Positions 24,042-36,903 are shown, counted from the first letter of the stretch. The stretch: DNA of 64,000 bases from Portulaca oleracea (GCA_029582165.1 CM055879.1:34390330-34454329), one strand, 5' to 3'. Notes: generated from the sequence alone by a model not told the origin. Translations and numbers: made by a program.

Positions 24042-25180
24042 TATAGTAACTAGTAACTAGCAAAAAAAACCTTTAAAAATTGATAGAAGGGCATATTGGG
24101 AAGTTTATGTATCATTTGGGTCTTAGCCGGAGCCAAACTTAACTTTGGGCCATATTTTTTGTGTACCCAAAGTATAGAGTCCAAAAAATAAACTTTCAAA
24201 TGTGTGGTACCAGATAATAAATACCCCTAAAGTTCGGGGTCCAAAAAATAAAAAACCCTATCTAGTTATGTAATGTATATTTGACTCTAACTTTTTATCA
24301 TAACATATCTTTGATAAAGAGGACACAGATCTTTGTTGAAGCCAATCCTTAGTGCAAACTTCCAGAGCATTGTCTGTATGCGGAATAGAATGTCAACCTC
24401 ACTAACAAGATTTATCAATATGGATGCTTAAGAATAAAACACAAGTCAAATTGATACAAACGTAATCAAACCAACCAGAGAAGAATAAAAGCTAGTCAAT
24501 GGGGGGTTTGAATTTCTTCCTACCACAATTTTACGAATGAAGAAAATGCTTCGTGTTTGAAAATATAGATAGAGACATGACAAACAAGGATCATCATCAT
24601 CTCAAATAATAATGCTTATGCTATCATCATACCTTGCTCATAATGCTAAGCTAGTTGACATATATATGGATGCTCTTTTTCCAGTATGGAAAAGCATGTT
24701 TGTTTTTCAAAGATTATTTTCTGTAAGTAGCAATTGTTTTATATTATTGCTGGTGCACAAAGCATTTTTAGGGTAATTGTAGCAACTTGTTATACTTTGC
24801 TACACAAAACAACAATGCGATGATTCCTTTGTGTTTGTTCTGTCATTGACTATTGAGATTCATTTAATTGTCTCACGACATTTTTCTAATTTGGACAAAT
24901 GAAAATTAGATTTCTATGGCATATTCTTCCTTATTATAAAGTCACACACACCCCTCAAAAAAAAAAGTCAGAGACAAACACATATATATCAACTCTTTAA
25001 ACATATTGACAACATTTTAATATTATTCATCAAAATTTACTATCAATAAAATTCAACAATTTTAAGGAAATTGTTGCACTGTTAGCTAGATTTTAAAAAT
25101 CTAACTTAGTAATTAAGGAAACCTGTGATTAAATAATTTAATTTTCACTGCAGATTTTTTATTAGATTAATTAGAATAAG
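24042..25180. other. Intergenic, nothing recognised
   Basis: AT-rich sequence. A short direct phrase GTCCAAAAAATAAA recurs at about 24180 and 24240. No gene. Confidence 0.4.
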
Positions 25181-25560
25181 TTCTTGTCGAGCTGTTCTTG
25201 GTCAAAATTGATGGTCAGAATATTAGAATGGATAGGCGTGCGAACATTTTGGAAGATAACAATCTTGACGTTTTTTATGCTGAGATAGATCGAAGGGAGG
25301 TGATTATTGACAATGATATAACATGTGATTTCTCGATGATCCATCAAACTGAAGTTATGGTTCTTTCAACATCGTGATTGAGTTGTGAAGGTGTTTTGGT
25401 CGTCGTGGGTGCGAAGTGCGAACATCCTTATTGTGTGGTTTTTATTTAGCAGTGTTTGATTGTAACATTTATCTTTTGGAGTTGGTTGTTTACTATTTGG
25501 ATTGCGGTGGTCTATTTTGTATTGTGTGAAACTTTACTTTCAATAATGGAAAAAAAAGTT
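25181..25560 (+). other. Possible LINE 3' fragment
   Basis: A short stretch of coding-like composition (about 25200-25375) is followed by a T/G-rich region ending in AATGGAAAAAAAA, like the 3' ends of plant L1 elements. No domain is visible, so this is a weak call. Confidence 0.25.
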
Positions 25561-27789
25561 GTTGAAGATGAAAACGAATAAGTAGTGTAGAAGAATTATT
25601 ATGAGCACTACCTAATATATAGTCAGACAAAATCCATGTAGAAACCACGAAATAAGTAAACTACACATGCATGCATGTATTCTGTCCAAGTGATGGATCC
25701 ATTCCCGTATCTTTCCTCAGGGAATCAAGAATAAACAGATGCTCAATATGTACACTTGTTAATACATATATGGATAGATATCTAGATGCTAAAGCAGATA
25801 AACACAAGTTATAGTTTAATTTGTTTAATATCTTCTTTCTCTGCTTCACAGATGACGCATAGATTAAAAATAAACCAACTGGAGCAATAATAAGAATATA
25901 TGGGAGGGTACAGTTGAGCATTTTAGGCCCCATCGGCACTCCAAGGGGGCAAAAAAAAAAAAAAAGCCCACACCACAAACAAACAAGGAAGAAGAAAAAA
26001 ATGATCTGCTAGCTTTATCAAAGAATGTGGATTGAGACATGACGGGGATTACAATTACAAATAGTATTTGTGCATTATCAATTTTAGTTTGGTTTGTTAC
26101 AATCATATTCTACAGGCTATATCGTACCTTATTCCCACATTGTCTTTAATTTGTGCCTCTCTTTAACATCATCCGAGTGCAAAATTATTCAATGTTTATC
26201 ATATAGTAACCTAATGTGAAGGAGTTAACTGAAACCATCATCAATTGAACGTAAAATATCATCATTAAAATATAATTTTACAATAATTTTTTATAACATT
26301 TTATGTAAGCAATTTTGATCAATCACCAAAAAATATATTAAAAATATATAAAGAGTGAATAAATTTCACATAAAATGTGAAGGAGTTAGTACCTTTCTTT
26401 AATTTTATAATATTTTTTCTATAACATATTCTATAAGCAATTTATCATTTGTGTATAAAAAAATACGAGCAAATATCACTGCGATTGACCTTGAGTTCCA
26501 AGTCAAAGTGCAAGTTGAACATGCTATTTTTTAGATAGGTTATTATCCACTTGCCAAACCTACCCAAAATTTACTTACACTTTAAATAATTTTTTTTATG
26601 TTCAATTTTGTAACTTTTGTCTAAACATATCCGACTTTTACTCAATCTTAGTTCTGCAAACTTTTGAGATGAGTAAATGTTATGCACTCCATAGAATTTA
26701 GGAACAACAATATTCACGTGGATATGGGCGGTGCAATGCTGTAATTTCTTGTTTGGTTACAGTCTCGACATGCAGTGGGGTCGCCAACCACACCAGCCGT
26801 CCAACTTATGAACAAACCTTTCACCTGAGAAATTCACCTAAATGTATTTTTCACGTGTCCCGGGGCCATGCACCCAAAAGCAACTAAAGTATTTGGAAAT
26901 AAAATCTCAATTCTTTTCATACTGATTTCTACCCCGTCATTATCTGAAAATAACCTGTGAATATAAAATGTGTTTAAAGTCTGCCACTTAACGCACCCCT
27001 AACTACGCTGCTTTGGAAATTGACAACCAATAAAGTCTGCCACTTTTGCAGCCAACCCCACAAACAACTGAGGTTATTCAAAACTAAAACTCACAAAAAA
27101 AAATAATCCGGACTTATTACTTTGTTATGGTTGAATTAAACTTTAATTTTAATTATACATGCAATATACTTTTAATTGCCTTTTTGATCTTCAAAAAGTT
27201 TCACATATAATATTATCACCACGTCATTTTTTGAATGAGTTTAACTAGGCGGTGAATACTAATATTATAAGGATTAAAGTCTAGTTCATCTATAACAAAA
27301 TTCTAAGTTTGAATTATTTTTTCCGATGCCCAAAGTATAAATTATTTTTTCCGATTTCCCTGGTGAAAATACCCAACAAGGACGCCCTTGGATTAAACTA
27401 AGAATGCACGATCACTGAGCTTTTTCCATGTAATAGACCTCAAACCAACCATAATCAAGATTCATGGTTTTGTTGACTAAGACTCGCAATAATGTTCAAG
27501 TTATCTTTTCCCAACTTGAGGTAGTAACAACTTTATTCAGCAAATGATGAATGACGAGTGACGATCACCTCTCAACGTAGTCAACATTGCTGTATGATGT
27601 AGTAGAGGGTCGCTAAACATAATTAATTACCCTATCAAATAGTAAAGATAGGTGACATTTTCTGAATATCTCATTGTTCAGCTAGTATATTTTTCTGTTA
27701 TGTACTAATTAGATAAAGAAGCTTAAACACTTGTACTTAATAATCATTATCAGTTGGTAGTTAGTACAGGAAAACACAAAGGATCACTA
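25561..27789. other. Intergenic, nothing recognised
   Basis: About 2.2 kb of AT-rich DNA with only short frames and an A-run at 25950-25964. No RNA gene, MITE end or coding domain could be supported. Confidence 0.4.
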
Positions 27790-28133
27790 CTAGACATTGA
27801 GACTCCCCAATTTGGCCCATTTGAATTTCTTTTGTGTTTGGGCTTTAGAGGTTGTCTTCAGGTTGGGCCTTGTACCAGCGGCTTGTAAGACCTCGGTTTT
27901 GTCGATCTCTCTCAGGGAGCTGGCGGCCTTAGTCAAAGGAACTAGGTCAATGGTCGGGTTGAGATTGCTAAGGTAAGGATATAGGTCTGAAAGATCACAA
28001 AGCAAGAAATAAAACTAAGGTCGATCAAGGAATGGAAAATGGGCTTCGGAGGTTTTTCGGGATGCAAACGAGGATGAGGAAATGAGTTTTGCAACAAGCG
28101 AATAATCAAATGGTAATTCCATTGGAAATAGCC

Positions 28134-28215
28134 CACCGAGCTTCCTCTCTCGAGAATAGCCCGGATTGACTTCACCACCGAGCTTCCTCTCTCGAGAATA
28201 GCTCGGATTGACTTC
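28134..28215. repeat. Tandem duplication, 42-bp period
   Basis: CACCGAGCTTCCTCTCTCGA plus 20 further bases occurs at 28134 and again at 28176 with one change. Confidence 0.85.
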
Positions 28216-28993
28216 CCCAGAATCCATCGATGGACAGGGGAAGTTAATGAAACAGAATTTCCTAGTTAGTTTCTATTCGCTCTCGCGAACTAGAATACTA
28301 ACCATCCCAATTCCTACCTTCCAACACAAGTGTTGGATGTATTCGGGATGCTCTCGCACCCAAATACATCCCACTTGAGGGAAGGATAGGAGTGGGAAAT
28401 TGATTTCCAAACTAATTACTCACTAATATTGCTAACTCAAACTTAATCACCCATTCACACCCTTAATTACCCCCTAACCCATAGGGTTTCTAGCCACTAA
28501 TCATGATATCTACTAAGCTAACAACATCCATACCAAACCTACACATGATTTCTAACATCAAACAACCATAAACAAGAAAGAACAATGAAATAGCAAGCAA
28601 TGCAATTAAGAACAAGCAAAGTAATTAGCAAGGTAATTAATAAAAGAGTTAAGGGAAGAGAATACTTATCAAAATGTTGTAGATGAACAATGGAAAGCAA
28701 TAAAAAGATGATCCAACAATCTCTCAATTGATTGAATCCCCAAATCTTCAATAATAAATTCAAATCTCCAAAACCCTAGACTAATCTCTCACTAATCTCC
28801 TTCTAAAATCTACTAATTACAAACTGAAAATAAAATCTAAGTCTAAACCTTGATGCCCTAGCTACTCCTAGATATCTCCCTAGATTAGATAATGGATCCT
28901 CTTCTTCATGCCCCAAGACGGGCTATTTAAACAAAAGGGGAAGAAGGGCCAAAACACAGTCGTTTTGGCCTAAAATTATGCAGGAAATAAGGA

Positions 28994-29377
28994 CGTCGCG
29001 AACGCTACGGACATCGTAACGTTCGCTACGAACCAAAGCAGGCGAACATTTCAGCTCCAAGGCGTCCGCTATGCCCAGCGTCGCGACCCAGTCAATGATC
29101 CGTAGCGAACGCTACGAAGGGCGTAGCGAACGCTATGACCGTCAGCTGGGAAAATGGGAAATCTGGGCTTTATCGTAGCGTTCGCTACACCCTTCGTAGC
29201 GACCGCTACAGTCTTGGGCGTAACCTCGCCGGGCTCAGAAGGCGTCGCTACGACCGGCGTAAGGAACGCTACGGTCGTAGCGTTCGCTACGATCGGCGTA
29301 GGGAACGCTACGGTCTTCAGTTGATCTTCCAGCCAAGGGGCGTAGCGGTCGCTGCAGTCGTTGTAGCGAACGCTACG
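28994..29377. repeat. Array of a 16-bp hairpin, CGTAGCGAACGCTACG
   Basis: About eleven copies, in both loop orientations: 28994, 29015, 29101, 29122, 29174, 29195, 29258, 29276, 29297, 29341 and 29362. Each is two 7-bp arms (CGTAGCG/CGCTACG) around AA, TT or a variant. Spacing is irregular (about 18-70 bp) and the intervening sequence is unrelated. Confidence 0.9.
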
Positions 29378-29665
29378 AACATGGATGCCCCCATACTTAG
29401 CCTTTTGGCCCGAACTCCCTCTCTTTTAGGCACGATTGGTCTCCCAAGCTTCCCGGGTCTTCACCACGGCATCAAATCAGCTCCAAAGGTCTCGGGGTGA
29501 CCGAGTTATCGCCCTTTTTCGCAACTTCGCCCCCCTTTTATTATTCTCCGAACTTAATACCTAAAAATCACAAAACACGTAATAAATAACCATTTTATTA
29601 GGGAACGGCAATAGACTTGGGCGTAAACGAGTGGTATTTAGCCCCTAAAATGGGACTAAACAGGC

Positions 29666-31461
29666 CTGCTCCTGAAAAACTCACAGCCTGTAAGGGCTAT
29701 TTTCATTAACAAAACAGAAGCCGGTGGCCATCAATCAAAGCCCAACAGTGACATCTACGTACTCCCGTCTTCATTTTAATTTGGGTTATTTACTCTGAAG
29801 GATGGCCCGAGAAGCAAATTGATCATAAAGGATTATGAGGAGAATGACATCCCAAATTATAAAATTTGTGGGGACCATTAAGACTGACGTGACATGAATT
29901 TTTTTTTTAAAATTTATCTTTTTATTTTTTTTTCCTGTCTTGGAATTTTTTTTTTTAAACTCTGTTAGGAATATTGTATCCTAAAACATGACAATTCCCC
30001 TCGGGTGGCTTTGTATCTAGTGGAGGAGTTAAAATTGTGGAGGTTCGAAGCCGGTGGAGGAGTTGAAAGTGAAACATGTTGCTGCTGTTGTGGTGTCTCT
30101 GCAGGTAATGGTGGAGATGAAGTATACATAAACTCATCAGCTAATGATGGAGATGAAGTAAACATAGGTGGACAATCGCGGTCCGCTGCGTTGCCCTAAT
30201 ACTTAGAAGCATAAGCCATGATCTCACAGCAGGGAAACCCTAGTACTAGTTAGCATAAACCCATGTTTCCTTATAGCGTTGCAGCTGTATTGCTTGTTGA
30301 CAGATTATAGCGTTGCAGCTCTACATATTGCTTGTTGACAGAAAGACACAGTCGAGATGTGCATTTAGAAAGACATGACATTAGTAACAGGTAGATGCTA
30401 GATTGTTCAAGTGTGCAAAATGTGTTACATATGTGTTCAGTGCTGTTTCCGAAGACAGCTTCCTAGTCAGGACAGAAATCACGAGTAACATTGATTGTTT
30501 ATTTTTTTACTCAAATGATTTACACAATTGAACAATCACCCAATGGTCATATACTCATATAGGCGTTGAATCCAATATGGGTTTTATGTGGGTCATTCAG
30601 AAGCATTCTTTCTTGCAAATTCAAGGGTAGAACTCAGTACAAATAGGGGAGCTTCACGTATAGTATTGGTAAGCAGTTCTGGGCTGAGGTTACCCAAATT
30701 CCTACCATCAATCTCATAACAGCCATAACCAATACACTAGCTGTTTTGCAAAACAAGGACTAAAAGCAGCAACAAGAGGACAACCTTATCAAATTGCATT
30801 CAATTTCAGATCAGAATCTGTGGGAATTGTTATCATTCTTTGTGAAACCTCTTTCACAGATGATAGCACACCAAGGAAGACCTAGCACTAGCCAAACACA
30901 ATAAACAAACACAACAATACAAATTTGAAAAAGGGAGATAAGGAAGGAACACACATGGGAGATGAAGCTTTGCAAACCAATCGATAAAATCGTTGTACTC
31001 TGGGATTCAGACCCCAGCCCACCTCAGACATCTTTTCATTCCAATTCTTGCCCCCCTCTGGAGCAAATCATGAGACCCTAGATCAGCAATTGATACGTCT
31101 TTCTCTAATTGGGGTGTAGTAGCTCGTAATTTAGCATGATGGTTTCTTGTTAGTATTACCGGCTACAACAAGCACTACCAGAACCTTGCCTGTGAAGCAA
31201 GAAAAGGAAATATTTGGTTTAAACTCATGAAACAACAAAGAAGCTCTAACATTCATATATTGCAACATTTCTTGTATTTGATACGTACAAATTGCAAAGA
31301 AGTTCATAGATGTCTCTTTTGATTGCAATGAAACTCTAACATTCATATATTGCAACATATACTAAACTACACTTACAATAGTGTCCTGCAAGACATATAC
31401 AATTCCAAATCTAAACAAGTATGAACATATCTCTCAACACGTCGAATTAATGGCTGCAGTC
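29666..31461. other. Intergenic with short duplications, no gene recognised
   Basis: A TGTTAGGAATATTGTATCC phrase at about 29965 resembles the copia-type LTR start at 13521. TTATAGCGTTGCAGCT is duplicated at about 30272 and 30306. CTCTAACATTCATATATTGC is duplicated at 31244 and 31334. Frames around 30005-30199 are low complexity. Confidence 0.4.
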
Positions 31462-32428
31462 CTACAGAGCATCAGGTAAGAAGCGGCTTTGCACAAAGAT
31501 ATATGGGGCAGAGCCATTTGGAATACCATCCACAATGACCTCCTTCACAGTTCCCTCTGCCAAGTTAGAGACAAACAGATCCCCCGAATGCCTCAACCAC
31601 ACCAGTTCATCTTCTCCTAGCATGCCTAAAGGCCTGGAGGATACAGTATCAGCACACTTTACGGTCAATTTGGTCCAAGACTCCTCGTTCCCGTACTCCC
31701 TCATCACCCAAAGATACAAGGGTATTAGGATCGTTAGAAAAACAATCATTGTTATGTAGACAAAGTTTCCCATCAAGAATCGAAAGAAAGCTAGAGACGA
31801 AGTCGGAGGAGTCAACCCAGCCAGGAAGGGGCATGTCGTTGAACGTCTCCTGTGTGATATCAAATGCTGCAATGGTGGGTGTGCGCGCTGGAGAAGCAGA
31901 TGCGATCCAATGGACGCGTCCATTCAAGACAGCTCCTGGAGCCAAGGGTGTATTATGATGCCTATAGTAAGGACTCTCCACACTCCTCCAAATATCCATT
32001 CCCAAAGTGTAAATATTCAAAGCTGTCTCACTATAGTCACCAAATTCAACTCCAGTAAGATCAAGATGAGCAGAAAATGTCACAACCTTGTAATCATCTA
32101 AAACTGAATCATACCCAAGTGTATGGATTGTAGAGAGTACAAAAAGGTTGGTAGAAAATGGTAAAAGGGGCATTTCCTGGACTTGTCCGGTTGCTACGTT
32201 GGATACAAACATGGTCGTAACTCTATTCCCAACCAACACCAACCCATCACAACAATCATATGCTTTAAACCAACCCCAGACGTCGTGATCAATCGTGGCG
32301 AGACTCGTTGCAGTGATGGTGACTTTGTCGAGCTCTTAGTGGGCATCTTTCAAGGCTGCTGTGTAGACCTGTAGACTGCCCCCAGTTGGGGTGCAAGTAA
32401 AGATTAGTTCCGCAGGATCTTGGCTCAT
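31462..32428 (-). pseudogene. F-box-associated (FBA) domain protein, decayed
   Basis: F-box proteins of this class are SCF ubiquitin-ligase adaptors, and the C-terminal FBA half binds substrates. Seen on the minus strand: YDCCDGLVLV, DDYKVV, IYTLGMDIWRSVESP, GAVLNGRVHWIA, IAAFDITQETFNDMPLP, LDGKLCLH, then in another frame LWVMREYGNEESWTKL. These are the classic FBA landmarks in order. Damage: no N-terminal F-box is found. A TAA lies in frame about 90 bases after the first ATG (32428). A one-base shift near 31720 separates LDGKLCLH from WVMREYG. A MITE (32548-32678) lies just upstream. A spliced functional gene is possible but would need introns I do not see. Confidence 0.75.
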
Positions 32429-32547
32429 CTTGATTTTGCGAGGAGGTTACTGTAAATGTAATATTTCTTCTCTTCACTTTTAGATGGCAATATGGTTGGT
32501 ATACTTCAAAAGAAAATAATGAATTGCAAGTTTGGAACTTATATTTA

Positions 32548-32678
32548 GGCATCGTTCTTTTATGCGTTAACGCACCCAAACGCAACGCAACATAACGCAA
32601 ATTATCATCACTTTTTAATCATTTCCAACGCAACTAAACGTAACGCAACGCAAACGCAACACACAAAAGAACGATACC
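32548..32678. mobile_element. Small Tourist-like MITE
   Basis: GGCATCGTTCTTTT and (reverse complement) GGTATCGTTCTTTT, with TTA duplicated at 32545-32547 and 32679-32681. The interior is rich in AACGCAACGCAA words. Confidence 0.8.
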
Positions 32679-32802
32679 TTAAACTGCCTCAGGAATACCC
32701 ATCTCCCCTGTTTGTTAGTTAGTTAGTTACTCCTCTCAGTCTCCGGCCTAAAATGTGTGTAAATTTCCCATCCCACCCTCTAAATCGAAAAGAAATGCAT
32801 GC

Positions 32803-33065
32803 AGGCCTACAATTTAGCCTAGTGCATAAAAGAGAAATTTTGGGTCCGGGTAAGTTTGGGTTGGATAAATTTGGACATTGTCAAAATTCGTATGAGAAAT
32901 TCATGTCCTGATCCGGGTTTGTTTCGGGTTGGATCGGGTCGAACAATTCGGGTCGGAATCGGGTTCAGACAATAGAAAAAGATAAATTTTATGTCCGAAT
33001 GTTCAGTCGATTCGGACAATATCAAAATTCAGACAAAAAATCTCTGTCCAGACCCATTTTTTCCG
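32803..33065. repeat. Degenerate GGGTTCGG-type repeat block
   Basis: Repeated TCGGGT/GGGTCGG words with no coding sense. Similar blocks lie at 10540-10620, 42180-42690 and 60290-60600. Confidence 0.45.
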
Positions 33066-33221
33066 AGTCGGAAAATTTTGCCAGTTGTACCGCGAGGTCA
33101 TCCGTGCAAATCCTGTTAACAATCTGCAATTTGCCCTATTTTGGGTTTGGTGGTTAACATCAATATTTTTCATCCATTCAATTTTTCGATGTTATTTTAA
33201 ATAGTTGTAAGTCAAGTAGAC

Positions 33222-33312
33222 CTGTTCAACAATTGGGCCGGGTCGGGTCACGAGCTGGGTCAGTCAGGTTGGAAGTTTCTTATCCATCGGCCCGAGCCCA
33301 ATTGTTGAACAC
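33222..33312. mobile_element. Short palindromic element
   Basis: GTTCAACAATTGGGCCGGGT is mirrored by GGCCCGAGCCCAATTGTTGAAC about 45 bases later, giving arms of about 22 bp. Confidence 0.6.
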
Positions 33313-33335
33313 GTCATGTAAATTACAAAGAGATA

Positions 33336-33614
33336 CTCCCTTCTTCCCATATTATCTGTCACTTTAACTTTCTTTTTTCTCATAATATCAGTCACTTTAT
33401 AATTCCAATAACACATTAATTATAAATTTATCAAATTACCTTATTAATTACATCTTTTTCTTCTATTTTTCTTTTTTATTCACCTTTTTCCTTTTTTATT
33501 CACCATTTCATTCAATATTTTCACTTTTCCAATGTGTTAAATTAATGTTGAAGGGTGGTTTTTTTGCTTTTTAAAATTATGTCTAATGTGACAAATAATA
33601 TGGGAACGAGGGAG
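33336..33614. mobile_element. Stowaway-like MITE in the LECRK upstream region
   Basis: CTCCCTTCTTCCCATATTAT and (reverse complement) CTCCCTCGTTCCCATATTAT, with TA at both ends. It ends about 355 bases before the LECRK start codon. Confidence 0.8.
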
Positions 33615-33821
33615 TATATAAAATACAACTAACTATTAAATCTATTTGAATATAGTGTCACCCTTATTGCCAATGAATGCTAAGTTGAATTAAAGAATGC
33701 TATAAAGTCTTTGAAAGGTCACTCATTGTGGAAACAATCTTAGGATCAATCATTTTATAAACTGGGCACCACTCAAAAAGTCTGTAAGTTGACTAGTTGA
33801 GCGCAAATCAAACGGCACAAA

Positions 33822-33838
33822 GACTTCATAAATAGACA
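33822..33838 (+). promoter_or_regulatory. Possible TATA box of the LECRK gene
   Basis: CTTCATAAATAGAC lies about 135 bases before the ATG, so a 5' UTR of roughly 100 bases is plausible. No other TATA-like motif is closer. Confidence 0.4.
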
Positions 33839-33969
33839 AAGCCCCCCAAAAATCAACGAATTGAACTGGTCTACACACCTACAGTCTTGGTTGTGCACTA
33901 TTATATTTGTGCACCAGAAAGTTAAATTCCTACTTCATTCTAAACTAAATTAATCCACAACTTCTCCTG

Positions 33970-36448
33970 ATGAAGAACTTGTCATTGCAATACTTGATCT
34001 ACGCTTTGTTATCATCTCTTCCTGTACTCACCCTCGCTCAATGGAGCAACAGAATGACAGTAGGCTCATCACTCGCAGCAGGATCAAAGCGCTCTTCTTC
34101 ATATTTGGCATCTCCCTCGAAGGAATTTGCCTTCGGGTTCAGAGAAATCGAGCCAGGGAGCTTCCTCTTAGCCATATGGTTCGACGCCATCCCCGAAAAG
34201 ACCATAACTTGGTCAGCCAACAGAGATTCTCTAGCTCCAAGGGGCTCAAAACTTGCACTCACCACTGAAAATGGCTTGGTTTTGACAGCACCAAATGGTC
34301 AGCAAATATGGCGGGCGACTTGGCCGGGGAATAATCCGAGCCAACTTGGGTATGGAGTTCTGCTAGACAGTGGTAACTTCGTCCTCACGGCAACAACCCA
34401 GGGTGGTTCTTTTCTATGGCAGAGTTTCGACGAGCCAACAGACACAATCCTGCCTGCACAAACACTGAATGTGGGTGATCAACTCATATCTCAGTTTTCG
34501 CAAAACAATCTTTCGAGTGGGAGGTTTATGATGCAGTTAGGAACAGATGGGGTTCTGGGATTATACACCAACAACTTCCCTCTGTTTGATGCTGTAAATG
34601 CCAGGTATTGGACTCCGTCGACACAAGGTCTAGGGTATCAACTGCTGTTCAATCAGACTGGCCCCCTGTACCTAGTTTCAAAGAAGGGTAATATCCTCAG
34701 TACAATATTTTCACAGGAGGTGCCCAAAGAAAGTTACTACCAAAGAGTAATTATTGAGTATGATGGAGTTTTGAGGCATTATGTTTATCCAAAGTCGTCG
34801 TTGTTAAAGAGTAGATCAACTGGTTGGTTCGCCCCGGCCTTCATTCCGGATAATATCTGCACTAAAGTCATAGGACAAACAGGTACCATAGACAAGTGTT
34901 TATGATTTATGATTTTTAAAATTCCATCATAAATTGAAATACAAACTAAGGTACTGTGTTTTAACCATTGATGCAGGAAGCGGGGTTTGTGGGTTCAACA
35001 GCTACTGCTCGATTGGAAATGACAAGAGGCCATACTGCACCTGCCCACCTGGGTATGTCCTAATAGATCCTGAGAACGAGATGAGTGGTTGTAGCCAAAA
35101 CTTTCTCCCACAAAGCTGCCAGGAACCGAATTCACGACGAGATGGGCAGTTTGATTTTAAGGTACTGATAAATGTAGATTGGAAATTATTAGATTACGAG
35201 TATTACCAGAATGTGGATAAAGACTGGTGCAGAGAAGAGTGTTTGGGAGATTGCTTTTGTGCGGTTGCTGTTTTCCAAGAAGGTGGGAACTGCTGGAAGA
35301 AAAAGTTGCCCCTGTCAAATGGGATGAATGACTCTTCTGTTAGTAGGACAACTTTTGTTAAAGTAAGGACTAATGGCGGCTTAGGAAGCACTTCGAAGAA
35401 CAAGGTTTGGGTTATCCTTTTTGGCATGTCAGGGTTCATAAACATTGTTTTGGTTGGTTTTCTTTTGCTGGGATTTTTAGCATTTGCCAAGTACAAGAAA
35501 ACCAAGCGCAACGTATTTGGAGCTGAAGCGAATGAGGGCTACAATGTACGTGCCTTTAAATACAAGGAGCTCGTTCAAGCTACAAATAACTTCAAAGAGG
35601 AACTAGGAAGTGGGGCTTTTGGGGTGGTCTACAAAGGCATTATTCCAGGCTCTAACACTTACATCGCTGTCAAAAAGCTGAACAGTTTGTCACACGATGC
35701 TGATAAGGAGTTTAAGACAGAAGTAAACATCATAGCTCACACCCATCACAGGAATCTTGTTCGTCTAATTGGATATTGCAACGAGGAAGAGCAAAGACTG
35801 CTTGTGTACGAGTACATGAGTAATGACACTCTTTCCGACTTCCTCCATGCTGACCCCAAGCCATCTTGGGAGAAAAGGTTGCGAATCGCACAAGGAATAG
35901 CTCGGGGTCTTTTCTATTTGCATGAAGACTGCAATGCCCAAATCATCCACTGTGACATCAAGCCACAGAACATACTGCTAGATGATGACCATAATGCTCG
36001 GATCTCTGACTTTGGGCTTGCCAAGCTAATGAAGCTTGATCAGACCCAAACAAGCACTGTGGCTAGAGGGACTCGAGGATATGTCGCCCCTGAGTGGTTC
36101 AACAACATGCCCATCACTGCAAAGGTCGACGTATACAGTTTTGGGGTTTTGTTGCTCGAGATTGTTTGTTGTAGGAAGAATGTGATTGCAAGAGATGGAG
36201 AGGAGTACCCTACTGTTCTGACTGATAATGTCTTTAATTGCTATCAAGAAGGTGATCTTAAGACTCTTGTCAGGGACGACGTAGAGGCTCTAAGCGACAC
36301 GGATAGATTGGAAAACATGATAAAGGTTGCAATGTGGTGCATCCAAAGTGACCCGACTACAAGACCCACAATGAGGGTGGTTGTGTTGATGCTCGAAGGG
36401 CTCGTCAAAGTCCCTGAGCCTCCTACTTCATCTACTTATTCGATTTGA
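33970..36448 (+). CDS. G-type lectin S-receptor-like serine/threonine kinase (LECRK type), 794 aa
   Basis: Plasma-membrane receptor kinase of the family used in defence and stress signalling; the ligand is unknown. Exons 33970-34882 and 34977-36448, with a 94-bp GT-AG intron that splits a Gly codon (residue 305). Domains: signal peptide about 1-23; bulb-type lectin about 30-150 (FAFGFREIEPGSFLLAIWFD); Cys-rich EGF-like stretch about 309-342 (CGFNSYC...CTCPPGY); PAN/apple-like region about 350-432 with paired Cys; transmembrane helix about 448-475; kinase about 513-785. The kinase has GSGAFGVV (515-522), Lys537, HCDIKPQN (629-636) and DFG (Asp649). HCD instead of HRD makes it a non-RD kinase, usual for LECRKs and typical of immune receptors. 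The length is normal and the frame intact, so it is probably functional. It converges with the paralogue-ectodomain gene 455 bp downstream. Confidence 0.93.
34883..34976 (+). other. Intron of the LECRK gene
   Basis: GTACCATAG...TTGATGCAG. Removing it restores ...GQTG|SGVCGF, which matches the uninterrupted neighbour (...DTTGQAECGYNSYC). Without splicing the frame stops at 34905. Confidence 0.85.
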
Positions 36449-36903
36449 AGAATTAAGCCCAAGGCAATTTTCATTCTACTGTCGTTTTAATTTCAAGGTA
36501 ACCTCATTTGTATAAGCAATGAGATACAAATTGTATGCATGGAGCCTTCTATTACAAGGTTTAATTTACAACGCCGAAGACATAAAGGATAATTCAGCAA
36601 CATACTCGTCCAATGTACTATGATTCAAAAATACAAGTTGTCCATGAAAAAGAAGAAGAGGAACAAAAATTGTTATACCACACAATGACAGAAATCTAGT
36701 TAAAGGCCTGTTGTTCACATCACTTATGTGTACAACAAATGAATTTCTAATAGTAAACAGATAAACTTTTTTGCTACAATGTCCTCAAATGCATGGTAAG
36801 ACTGACAAAAGAACTATAGCCAATATTATGTAATTGCTCCATTTAATGGTGACTTGAAGTCCCTTACATTGCCTTTACTTAAGGAGAATGTCGTGCTTTA
36901 GCT
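36449..36903. other. Convergent intergenic region between the two receptor kinases
   Basis: Holds both 3' UTRs. No other gene or repeat seen. Confidence 0.6.

Larger units (their letters stand above)
27795..29665. mobile_element. LTR-retrotransposon-like non-coding DNA (possible solo LTR)
   Basis: GC content rises above the surroundings. The right end (AAATGGGACTAAACA, preceded by a phrase resembling AATAACCATTTTATTAGGGA) looks like the terminus of some gypsy-type LTRs, and a CTATTTAAAC motif lies near 28924. No matching second LTR and no target duplication were found. It contains a 42-bp tandem duplication and a hairpin array. Confidence 0.35.

Noticed and set aside
28994..29377. CRISPR-like array of short palindromic repeats
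   Set aside because: Plant nuclear context, irregular and unrelated spacing, both loop orientations, no cas genes. It is a hairpin array in LTR-like DNA.
29135..29500. 121-aa Arg/Tyr-rich frame
   Set aside because: Translation of the GTAGCG..CGCTAC hairpin array.
34883..34976. Frameshift or stop breaking the LECRK gene
   Set aside because: Good GT-AG splice sites restore the frame and the family sequence exactly; it is an intron.
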